Shown: positions 1-12,300 of the stretch, one piece after another | Numbering within the stretch: position 1 is the stretch's first letter | Layout of the letters: every line of letters starts with the position of its first letter | NCBI GenBank assembly: GCA_004794785.1 | Contig: SJOL01001804.1 | Span: 233,423 to 297,422, forward strand | Reading direction: 5' to 3' | From: Opisthorchis felineus | Taxonomy: Eukaryota; Platyhelminthes; Trematoda; Opisthorchiida; Opisthorchiidae | DNA length: 64,000 nucleotides | Program-made: the position numbers and the translations under genes | The notes under the pieces: generated by a model | Seen by the model: the letters and a program-made list of their open reading frames with translations, nothing else | What the model was told of the DNA's origin: nothing | Databases searched by the model: none

Positions 1-129
1 AGCGTTTTCCACATTTGTTTAGTCGTCTGGGTACTGCCGTCAGTGGAATCTTGGGGGAAAATACTTGGGTTGAAAATGATAACTTGGAAGTAGAGCAATC
101 GAGCATAATTTGCCAACCATAAGACTAAC

Positions 130-398
130 CATATCTATATTCACCCCATCCTCCACAATCTCATCGTCCTTGAATGTTTCTAATGGATCTTCAAGCGTCC
201 CGCAACAATTTGATTCAACTTGCTTTTCAGGCTGAGTAGCGTTCTCCTGTGCCGCCACTTGCTTCGCTCGCCTTCTCAACCACGTAATTTGGGCTTGTGG
301 GATGGAGGAGGTCGTGGCGCATTCGATGACTTGTTGACCGCTAAATTCCTGTATGCCGTTTCGAGGGTCCACACTCAGCGTGACAATTGAAGGGGCAA
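130..398 (-). CDS. Ig gene, fifth visible exon: first half of an Ig domain
   Basis: The acceptor is a pyrimidine-rich tract ending TATTTACAG before 398, and the junction reads TEVFFAPSIVTL in frame. The exon holds the B-strand Cys and C-strand Trp in [19 protein letters not shown], a pattern typical of nephrin/Hibris Ig domains, followed by a polar, acidic stretch ([17 protein letters not shown]). The second Cys is absent, so the domain must be completed by an exon beyond the left edge. The best donor is ATG|GTTAGT after 130, which would be phase 0 and would split this Ig domain, unlike the earlier 1-1 exons. GGG|GTGAAT, 15 bases earlier in the reading direction, is an alternative. One sequon (NAT) is present. 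Confidence 0.82.
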
Positions 399-3300
399 CT
401 GTAAATAGAGCAGAATGACGGTTGGAAGAATCAGAAGGTTTTGCGTTCGACCTACTGATCTTATGCACTAATAACCGTTTTCCCATGCGGGACGTTTGCG
501 TCTGAAATGCAGTCTGGCTGGAGTTAAACAGGATTCCGTAAAAACTCTTAACTGGTGTGATACTGTATATTCGCAATTCGTTGTTGTAAAAGTTTTCTTT
601 TTTTCAGTTGGGAAAGGGCACTCATGTGATGAGTGGCTACCTTGATTAAAGCCAGTCTGTGATCAGTGAAAACGAGAAACTTGAGCTTACAAACTGCTTG
701 TTCAAAAGCACGGGAAAGCAGGCAGCTCACCAGAGCTATCATGTTCCATATTATGGTACAACCCTGATAGAAGCTCGTTTGGAAACAAAATTGCCTACCT
801 TCTGACCACTGCGATTGGCGTCGCCAGCTTGGGTTGTAGTCTGTGACAGTCAGACAAAATGTTTATCAGAGCTTATAATAAACTTCTCATAAAAAAAAAT
901 CACAAACGAGGTATTCAGCTGGGCTCCAGGTGAGTCTCCCATCAAAACGAAATCGGTAGGCGAATGGGTGTATTTCGCTAATTTCCCAAAGCTCATTCAA
1001 TCATAGGTGAAGTCTCCTTGGTAGGAGCCCTAGGCGGCAGCCACACAACGAACAAAGGAAATTCTGGAACGAAAGATTTTGGCAGTCTCTACCCAGTTAG
1101 TATCAGTCAAGATCTATTTACGGCAAAATTTTATTAAGCCATTCGGTTGATACTACATATACGGTTGCTAATCCGTGCTAGAAAACAAGTTTTCTTCACT
1201 ACTTTCGGTCTTCTCATGACTTTCATGGGTATTCTCGAATACTTGAAATACTATTTAATTGACTGTTTTTCCTCTAAATGCAGCATAACGATAGTATAAA
1301 CTTCAGCCCCCAGCATTGTTACAGCCATTCATGATCCATATAACGGTTCTACTAGTCCCTCTAACTTTGTGTGAAAAGTGTAGGAAGTGATATACCGTAG
1401 TGAAAAATTTTGAAGCTAAGTAGTTGGAAATCTAGTGGATTTTCATGTCCATCTTGATGGATTAAGTTACGGTTTATGTGCACTCACAGCGGCAGTTCCC
1501 AAGCATTTGCTATAGTGCCCTTGACTTTACGCAGGCGCCAAATCGGTCAGAATTCTTTAGGCTCAAGAATTCGGTCACAGTCCGGATATATTACTGGCTT
1601 TATCGATCAATTTGGATTGCATTTTTCAAATGATTGCTAGTATGTCACCAGCGTGGAAGACCAACGTTGCACTATTACAACGTGGCGCCATAAAGTACCT
1701 TCGTCTTCTAAGCATTCATTTTTGACTTGGTAGATAAGCCTAACGTCACTGTAGATGGGGTCATGGTGACGCCACCTGGGTCATTCAGAGTGCATACAGT
1801 CCTGCCAGTATCCACTTTCAAGCATTTCAGAGAAAAGCCTCGTTTGATCTGCTGCAAGCAGCTTAACAGTAGGCAGTAATGTAGTTTATTGTAACAACTC
1901 AGATGACACTATTGCACTGCGGTGTATCTGGATACTTCTAGGTAATTCGTGACTAACTTTCAGGTAACAAAGAGGCACTGTTTACAGTCACACATGGCAT
2001 TTCGGTGTGCTTGGATGAAAAATGAAAACCCTTCCCCAGATAATGTCACGGTGCACAAAATGCTGACAGTGAAAAGGTTTCGGTAGTGAAGCGTTTCCGC
2101 TGCAAGTGTTTGTATTTGGTTATATCGTCTAATGCACGCTGCTGAGTTTGTCAATTAAAGGGGCTGGTGAACGAAACCGCCCATTTCCCGTTACTCGTCA
2201 GTCAAGGTAATGGACCCTCATTGCGTAAAATTTCTAAGACGTAGAAATGCATTCATGAAAAAATGTGAAACCGTCATTTGGCCTAAATCCAAACCTAATT
2301 AGCTTCATTTTTCTTAGACTAAGACAGTAATACACGACAATTCACAAGACGTTATAGTATTTTTTGTCGGGCTGGGAGAACATTTACTTTACTAAACAGA
2401 ATCAAACTACCAACCACTGCTTCAAACTTACTTTTTAAGAAGAACGCGCGGAAGGAATTGGTTGACTGAGATCAAAACATAGGGCTACTATTCTGCAGCC
2501 ACAGATTTAAAAGTGATCTTGTGCAGTAATTATCAGTCAGGTCTCAATGAACAGGCCATTATGTTCCAAATTTGAAGATGGAATGCTGTCTCAAAACAGA
2601 TTTTCCTTGGAATTATGATGCCTTCGAAATTGTCTGGTCAGAAAATCGTTTGCCTTTCTAAATTAGAAGGGGTTTCTTGTATTGACAGCACGTTCTTTTT
2701 CGGTTATGGCGGCCATGCGGCACACAGTTTAGAACAGTTCATTAAACCTGTAGTAGGCGTCTGCAAATCATTCACCGTATTAGCCAACCGGTCGAGGGCC
2801 ATTTCAGATGTCGAGCAGCAAATGTGAGGTTCCCTCACATTGTGGAATTGTAAGCGGATCATGCCATCTCAAGACACTACAGTTTATGAAATAGAAACTA
2901 CCTGGCTATTCACATACGCTAAGCTTTTGGATATCAGACTACTTTATTCAGGTTGCCGAGTTTTCAGCTACACGACTGAGTATATCACGACAAATTTCAA
3001 GGCTCATTGGAGTCAAAAACGGTTTCACGGTTTCTGCTTGGTCTATCAACAGCAGAATGTTTTCTAATGAACACACCGAATTCATTATTCTGTTGCCCAT
3101 ACATCATTAGAGCTACGTGAAAAAATGTTACATTTGAAATGTACGTACTTTTTTCCTCCCAAAAAACAGTGCATCCAAGGCGGCAACAACCGTGTCTGAT
3201 TTAGAGAATCTTCTAGTCAATAGAAACAAACATGCTGGTGCAGCTTGCCACCTACTTCTAGTGACAGTTCTTCAATTTATGGCACAAAATGCTAAACAAG

Positions 3301-6300
3301 GTTCTGTTTCATATTGAAGAAGCAACAATGTGATATACTTAAAATTAACATACAAAACACTTCTGTCGTAAGATAAGCGGGCTTCAGATATTCCAAATCC
3401 TCTTCTGTATGGTTGGCGTTGGACGTCGTATTGGATAGCACGTTTTCCACAGGCCACTCCAAGTGGCAGCTTACACGAGCTCCGTTGTACCACGGCCGAC
3501 TGATCAGGCGAGCCTCTCCGTAAGCTATAAAGCCCTGGTTATTTGGGTCCCGGTGGTGTGTACCTTGGTATGAACTCCCAACTTGCCGAACGTCTGCTTG
3601 GAAGTCATCAATTTCCGATGCATCAAAAACGTGTGCCTCCTTCGTTCCCGAGAGCAATCGATCCAAAGCCCTTGAGATAGTGGGTTGCCTGAGATTACCC
3701 GTCCCAGAACTGGTGATGTAATCAACCGAAGTGTATAGTTTCCACTTCACTAAGGCCGGTGGGTTACCTCCACTAGACGAGCGGCACTTGAAAATGCGAG
3801 TTCTATTCTCACTCACGGCTGACTGCGGAAACGCAGTCAAGATGGGTGGTCCCGGGGGAACTGAAAATAATTCGGTGTATTCGAAAAACGGATTAGGAAT
3901 AGGATGTGCTATTTTCTCACTTTCCTTATGGTTTCTTATTGGCTATTTAGACAGAAAGTCTAAAACATTCATAGAAGCAAAGTTTTTATTAACATGCAGG
4001 TTAAAACAATTTAGACTTTCACTGTGAACATCCGGTGATGAAACTTAACCACTGAGTATTACGCAAATGACAAATGTTTCAGATGGTGATTTTGCCATCG
4101 TACATTTTTCTGGGTTTGTAAGCGTTTTCGATAAAGCAGTCGAAGCTACTTTAGGCACTCTTTGTGTAGAAGAATCCCGAATGAATTATGCAGCTGCCTT
4201 CAAACTCAGACATATGCATATTTGACCAGTAAATGACCTCAGTGATTCATCCATCTTGGTAGGCCACCAATCAATGGTTGCATTATGTATCTTGTTTTGG
4301 AGAAACCTGTGACCGAAAGTAAATAATTTTTGAACCACTGTCACATAGCGACGACCTGACAGTGCCACTGGACTTTAGTAGCAATATCTCACGTTAGGAA
4401 CAGCCTTCCATCGGAAACTCTAACTTTTCTCTCAACTCATCCTCGCTATGCCCCATTAGGTATAACTTGGTCCATTCAGATGGTTGCCTGCTAAAACAGC
4501 GAGTATCCAACCACAGTAAATTTAAGTTCAGAGTCCTTCTTATAAATGGGAGGCTACTGAAGTGTCCCGATCTTGTGGGTCGAAAAAAGACTTGATAAGA
4601 GCAAACAAAGTCATTGTGCGTAACCTATATTTAGGGCAAGTATGCGGTTTAAGCTACGTTTAACCTGAACAAGTTAACCGTGACAGGACGTTCTGGCCAA
4701 GAAGAATATGATCAGACAGCACCATGACGGATGTGTTTAACAAACCTTTAGATCACTGCAATCCGGCTCGGACACAAGTAACAAGGGCTCATACTGTTTA
4801 ACTTACATTTGAAGGAAAAGAATGCCCCGTCCGATTTGACAAACAACAGAAGAGTCCGAACTGACCGCAATACGTGCAAAAAACAGTAGTATTTTGATTC
4901 TCTGGCTGTGTTTCTGTATAAGCCTGGTATATTTGTGAGCCCTCCTCCAAAGTGGACTTTCGCGGGGGACGAAGGATGCTACTCTTGGAAGCATACAAAT
5001 TCCGCTTACAAGAATGTTGTGTTCATTCTACCCAGCACCCTATATTATACAAACCTTCAGAGGGCTGGGGGCATGAACTGTAAATATAACCAAGTACCGT
5101 CCATCAAGCCGCAACACAGTTGCAGAAACCTAACCGGACTCATCCAGTGCTTCTCAGGAGTCAGCTTAAAGGGACGTGAAATTTAAAGAAAATCCTCATG
5201 TGCTTTAGTCGGATTTTAACTCCGAAAAACTAAAAATGTGCACAAGCTTTAACCTTAAGCACACGAACCTACATTATTAAACGCAGACCCTCCATTTGGA
5301 CAGAGGTAGACGTTTTGGGTACTTTTCAGACCGTTGATGGCAATCGTGGAACACCATTCGGTTTGTTTGAGGTTGGACTGCAACAGTGGCTCCAGTCATA
5401 GCTGATGAAGAATTATGAACTACATTATCCATATCGTTAACACATTCCACACAATGCAGTTTAATGTCCTTAGACTAATTCGTTATCCTTTATTGTGGTT
5501 TTTTCTCGGTTCTAGAATTTGTTCATTCGATAAAGGTGAGTGCTACTTTCCAACTCGTCAGATTAGAGCACTACTGATCCGGTTTTCAATATCCTGTACC
5601 AAGTATTCACTCACCTCTCACACTTCTTTGATGGAAGGTGAGAGATACTAAACCCATAACTATCAGTATGGCTCATATTATCTAACCCACAGTTGTTCAG
5701 AGTTTGTTTGATCACTCAGCAGAACTCTCTTTGTTTTTCTTTGAGGACATATTATAAATATACGTTTCTTTTCGATCCGCCCAGGTTCATGAACGTCTCG
5801 GACATTTTCCACTAAATCAAACTACAGCACAAAGTTTCATAAGTCCGGCTGAAAAGTGGTTTGAATCGACATCATGTCAAAGAACGTTCCTGTTTGTCAA
5901 TTATTCCCCCTGGTTATTTATATCGATTTAGCTAACCAGGCTGTCATATCAGGGAAATAAATCTGTTGAGTTGAAGAGGTCTGATGGTGACATTTCCAAA
6001 TCAGGCGAAACCATACGATACCTAATTGGGCTAAGAAAATGGAATATATCTTGTAAGGCAACCACCCAGGTACTGGGCTTTCAGTAAAGAATTTCACAAC
6101 GTTTCAAATGGATCTGGAAATAATGAAGAATTTCCCCTTGTCGTCCTATAACAGGTATATCACAGTATGTTAACAATTTCAAAAAATTATGGGGAGTGAG
6201 ATGACGAAAAATGATGGATGCACGAATTTCGTATTGGCTTCTCGAGATCAAATAACGAATAAAAATGAAATGAAATCTTCACCGTATCTACATAATTGCG

Positions 6301-9300
6301 GTCATTTACGTGGTTACAGATCGATCGGTCAATAAAAGCAGGCGGCTTACATGCGTTTAGGTGTTATTGATAATTTGGTGCTGACAAGACAACACTTAAT
6401 GTGTGTATCTAACCTATAGCACATAAATGTTCCATATTATGGCGAATACTATAGGAGATTTATTTAAGACAGCTCTCCGAATCAATACCCTGTAACGTTA
6501 GTTAATTTCTCTGCCTCCGCGTTTATAGATGAATAATGTGGACCAACTAAAGTTACCACATCAAACGATTACGCGTCCTGGGACTTTGGTTTCCTATTTG
6601 CAGCCACCATGGAACGGGAACGGGTTATGTATATTAGAAAACAAAAGGTCCGCCTACGTTTATTCCACTGTTTCAATACTCCCAAACCTAGAAGAGACCA
6701 CTGAACAACAATTTAAAAACTAATAATCTTCAAGCAGTAACACCCTTTCGGTGCCTAGCTGCTTTGCCACCAGAAGAAAGCACGAGAGCTGAAGTACTGC
6801 CACGGTGCTCAAGCCTAGATAAAAACGGTCGAGATACTGTGCCTCAAACACTGAGCTTTCTGCAGCTCTGAACACCAAGACTAGACAAGTGAAGCGGTAG
6901 TGAGCCTCACAAGTTTGAAATGCTGGAAAACAATATCCACGGAAAACTCTAAAACGAGGAAAAATGACAAGTAGCAGCCTGACATAGCTTTACAGCTGAC
7001 ATATATGAGACAACTCCTTGACTAAGTTTTATGTATATCTTGATGGTATTACTCAAACATGGACGACCAAATGAATCTTTTAAAAGGTAACTGCGTGTTA
7101 CCAGATTTCTTGTGACCATTTAATGCATTCAACGCTAACATTTAATTAACATGCGGAGATATTTTGCTCACGACCGCATGTTGCTCATTCCTGTGGCCTT
7201 AGTCTACTCATGTTCATCACTCGTAGCAGTTACGTGACCAGTTGTTGCAAGGTAGTCCAGGCTAGACCTGGACAACCAGAGTAAGTAACTAACGCTGACA
7301 CGTAAAAATTGACCTTGCCGATATTATGTAACCAATATCAGAATCTTTCATTATATTGCGGTAGAAATATTATTTCACAAATGAGGATAAAAAATTTCCC
7401 GGAAAATTTCTTCCATGTCGCCTCCACCTAGAGATCACCGAAAGTCTCTCCATAAACGGATGGATGAATAAACTTCACTACACTTGGCAAAATTTAAGGT
7501 TCCTGATCAGTCAGGCGCGGCAGGCTACCTTGGTAATTAGGGAAAAATCCATTCGTTTTGTCGGATTATGTTTACTTAGTTTCTACTAGTGTTTTAAATT
7601 TAAAAAATCAGTGAATAGTAGACCACAACTCTTGTAAACCATGGGCTGTCCAAAGCTTACGGATGATTTGCACTGGGCTCTCTATTGACAGGTGAAACGA
7701 ACGAACAAACGCCTTCGATGGCGTAAGTTTACTTACAGATAACTGATAATCTGACGGGACTTGAAAGCAGTCGTCCAGTAATTACCACACTAGCTGCAGC
7801 GCAACCAAATTTTATACCGTTATCCTCCCGATGTGCTCTCCACGACAGAGTTGCCAAACCATGACGAATCCGTATCTTTTCGTTTTGGGATCCTGAGCGA
7901 TTGAAGTATTGTAGGTTGTGTGACGCGGAAACCGAATCATCGTCTGCGGCAGTTATACGATAGAAATTTATAGCCGGTTCTGGTTTTCCTCCATGAATGC
8001 GACAAGTAAGGGTCACAGTACTACCGACTCGATGTGGCCCGATTGGATCCGTTGAGAACGTCAAGTTTGCAGGTGGGTCTGTAATTCGATAAAAGGCTGT
8101 CAAGAAGTATCTTTCTCAGCTTAAAAGAAAATGCGAACGTGAGAATTACCGTCTGGAAGTTGAACAATACGGACAAAGTTTCTGATAATTTGAGTGTACC
8201 AGGTGTGGTTACTTGGAACCTGAATAGTATGTACTATTGAGTGATCATTACTTTGAGTTAAGTGGTAATTCCACCTGGTTCATTTGGAATGCTATTGCAT
8301 TCTAAGCCATATTCGTCTTTCGACTGACCTCAAAAAATCAAGCTTCGAGATACCGTCCAGCAGAGAACCCATTCTAGTGAATCTGTTTAAAATGCCACAA
8401 CTCCATCATAGTGGCTTGGATATTCATCCGGTTCCGTAAAGTAGAAACCGAATGAGGAACACAATGATGTGTAGAATACGGTGGTGTCACGTTCACGGGC
8501 ACAGTATTTGGCCACAACCTTAGTAGAGATGAGATGTCGGTAAATAAACCGAAAAAATTAGATATTTCAGGCCAGCTGGCCCAGAATATTCCATGGTCGA
8601 ATCCAGCGTAAAGTCATCGATTATCAAGCATCTAACTGACAGAAAACAGAAACAGACCTAACCTACACTCACCGTTCAGTGCCGTAGAACGAAGCAAATA
8701 GCAAAAGGGACTGAAGCACCTTGTTGCAATATCGGCCGATTATTTAAGCCTATCCTCCGCGCTAAGAAATTTGAGGGTACATCAGGAGTTGATTTTGTCT
8801 TATTGAACGACTCACAAAAATTCTGTAAGATGCATTCTGTTTTTCCAATAGTTTTGTGGTGTTTGTGGAAGAAGGAAGTGTGCTAATGGAATCCACCTTG
8901 TCAAAACCCTATTCGAACTGATCAGGAGTGTCTCAAACCCGACCTTTGTAAGGAAGTGCTAATAGAAATAACAAAAAATCTGCGTTCGGTTGTGCGGAAA
9001 ATACAGACTAAGTCAGAAAATAGGATCCTTTATCGTTCTACAAATTTAATGCTTTTAATAGTACGCAGATAGATTGAAATGATCAATGGCAAGGAGTATT
9101 TAGAAGATATCTGCGTGATGCCAAAGTTTGTTTATGTAAACGCCATCCTAGTAGAGGCTGATGAGTGCATCTTATGCACGTTCAGTCTTGCAGTTTCATG
9201 TCATTCAGTTATGCACTTGATAGCACGCGTGTTATGACGAACCGCTGTCACATTACTTTATATGCAAATACAGGTAGGGGTAAAGTGATATGTGGTATTC

Positions 9301-12300
9301 TGGTGGGCGAAAGAGTTGCGGGGGTACAGTCGACAACCGTATGATGTCACTATAACTTAAGTAACAAGGGCAACTTGTGAGCTGCGATTGAGATGTTGCT
9401 GCGCTACAAACCAAGAGACTTTGTTTTTGTACACATACATATACTTCGGTCTCTTTTCGGTATAATGTAAAGCAGACTTGTCGCTTTCATCTGAGATACT
9501 TTATTGGCTGATAATGGGATATGGTATTTGTTAATACAACGATCCTGGGAACACAGAAGTTGGCTGAACTTTTCATTTGGCGGAGCACAAAGTTATTCTT
9601 CTGCAAACGACGTCGACCTTTTTTTCGCTTTAGGTCATCATTTACCAAATGTCAGTGCCGAGTTCCCCACGAACTTTTCAAAGGCGCAGAAAATCCAAAG
9701 CTTTCTGGTCAGACCATAAAATAAGTCCACAATCTCAACAACTGTTGTCAAAATAACTGTTTTCCTCAGCATGCTAGCTTAAAATTCTTGTGATTGACTG
9801 AACGAATGAGTGACCTAGTCAGGAAGCAATGTGTCTTCGTCACAAGGTACCACAATTTGCCTCCAAGTTCCTTATCACCACCAACCCTTCACACAGCAGT
9901 TGGCTTGGGAGTCATTTACCTGGCATGAGTCATCGGTGATCTCGTCTGCAAGACTGCTTGCTGTTCTGCGCGAAAAAAAGTCACTGTGAAAAACAGTTGT
10001 TAGTCTTGGTCATGGATTTCGAACCCTTGTTTTGGGGTTGTTCTGTTCCTACATTCCACTGGCATTCGGTTCAGGCGAAAAGAAAACATGACTTTCAACA
10101 AAGAGCAGTTTCTTAAACAAGCGGTCAAAAGACTGATACCTTTGTGACTTTGTTAAAAGAAAGTGGTATGTTATTTGGGCTGTTTGCATTCAGTTGGCTA
10201 CTGTACAGCCTCAACTTCAGGCTTCCTTAGGCAGTGCGGAATAGACTTTATAACTATTGTTATTGAAAGGCGTAGAAGACTAAATCCGTAGTATTATCAA
10301 AATTCGACCGATTTGCCTACTGCCTAATGATGTACGATCTTGTGTTTTCTCCGGAGCTCCATAATACCAGTTCCTCGGAAATGTCAACTCTTCAATTATA
10401 TTGTGTTTTACTTATTACCCTAAAAGCTGCTGTGCGGTAGCAGTAACGGATGAGGCAATCCAGGCCTCCCAGTATCTTACTACCAACCACTTTCTCGGCC
10501 CAACCAACTGCGCGCTAATTTTGAACACATTTTGTTCCAGTGGTCTTTTGTTAGAGTTAGTTACCTAGTCAGGATTATTAGGTAATGCGACGTAGGTGGG
10601 CCAGTTGGCATCAGCTTTTGACGTAGAGGAGATGAGTTATTCCTTTTCCCTTGTTTCTGGGGTGGGTTGATGGACTAAATAGTCTGAATTTGTGTTACAT
10701 TGGATGGAAGGAGGGTGAAGCAAACAGACTACTCAGTACCTCTGGTTTTATTTCATGGATGATGGCGAAGTGGATATTTGGTACAACGTAACCACCAAAC
10801 TGGTACCCCGACACCAGTACATTTTACTAAACGTTCAAGTGTTTAACCTAAACTCGTTGTTCAAAACACAGTTGAAATCAAATAAATTTGACCTTTGATA
10901 AAGCGTTTTTTACAGAATTGTGGCAATTCTACCTGTACCAGTGAAGTTTGTGGACATATTCCATCACGGTTTTTTAATGTGTATTGTTGCTTCCATTCTA
11001 TCGTTACAAACATGTGCAGTGAAAAGATGTTCATGTAATACATTACTTGTATCGTCTTTGCATCCATTTATTCTGACTAAATCGGGTCATTCAGTTGATG
11101 TTCTCCCTTACGGCAACTAAATCTGCAGCGAAGATATAAATACACATCTATTCACGAGCCTGACTGCTGAAATTTGGCCATAACAGGAGAATAGGCGGAC
11201 CGGTCGGTAAAACTCGAATGGTTTAGGGCTCGTGTACCGTCAAGAAACCTTGTAGGCTCTGAGTTGCATTGACGAATCCTCCAGTAACTCGACAGTTCGA
11301 GACACCTCTCCGTTGTTTGAAGACAACTAGCGAGATATCGATCAAAATTGTGGCATTCAAAAGTGCATTATTTAGCATTTATCTTTCAAATGACCTGGTC
11401 GTTCCGTAGTTCAGCCACGATTATACCCCTTCCACAGGTCTCTCAGATAGATCTGAGTTAACCCGCAAAATGATCTCATGCGTTCTATCAGTCACCATCT
11501 ACGTAAGGATCAACCAGATAAATACGTTCATTTCCATTCCAATTCATTTTTAATGAGAGAATCATCTTAATTCCAGCGGAATCTCCTGTTTATGCTATTC
11601 TTTTCCAATTGAGTATGCTGCACAAGGCTGCCTCAAGTTTCAGTTGGTTCGATATTCAAAATATCGCAGTACATTGTATTGACGTAACACACAACTTTTA
11701 GGTTGTGACACCTCGAATATCGTACCAATTAGCTGCACCTTTTCATTATGCAGTCGTAATTCACGATCCCCATAGTTTTGTCAATGACATTGCGTTTTCC
11801 TCATTTTACAGCAACCTACATGATTTTCTGTACCCTCATTATTTCTCGAGGGTCTTTACGACATACTGATGTATCGAGAAACTTATGAAGACAACGTAAC
11901 TTTATCAAGCTAACAGGACTATTAACTATTTTGCATTGTACTAGTTTAGCATTGATGTTTCATTTTTTTAAAGTGCACATTTTGTATTGCTACTCCAGCT
12001 CCCCAAATAACTGTCCGTTCTGAGCGTAAATTGGACCAACTCGGACGGTAAACATGGGACAATCTTCCCAAGCTATTACGGATCAAACTACAGAATCACA
12101 TCAAAATTATTTTCCCGAATGCCACAAGTACAAGGGAGACGAAAATGAACTGCTTTTTTCATATACTCCAGAATTCGTGCACTTCTTACATAATGATCTT
12201 GATAATTTACAACTCTTTACGCATACTGCTTTATAGGTCTAGAAAATTAGTAGGAATTGAAAAGTACACGCAGAGTTATATGTACCCATAATTACCGCTG

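Noticed and set aside
8079..8096. Alternative acceptor TTGACAG for the third Ig exon
   Set aside because: In phase and possible, but the site at 8079 gives a shorter linker matching the usual Pro-Pro junction between Ig domains. Kept as an alternative only.
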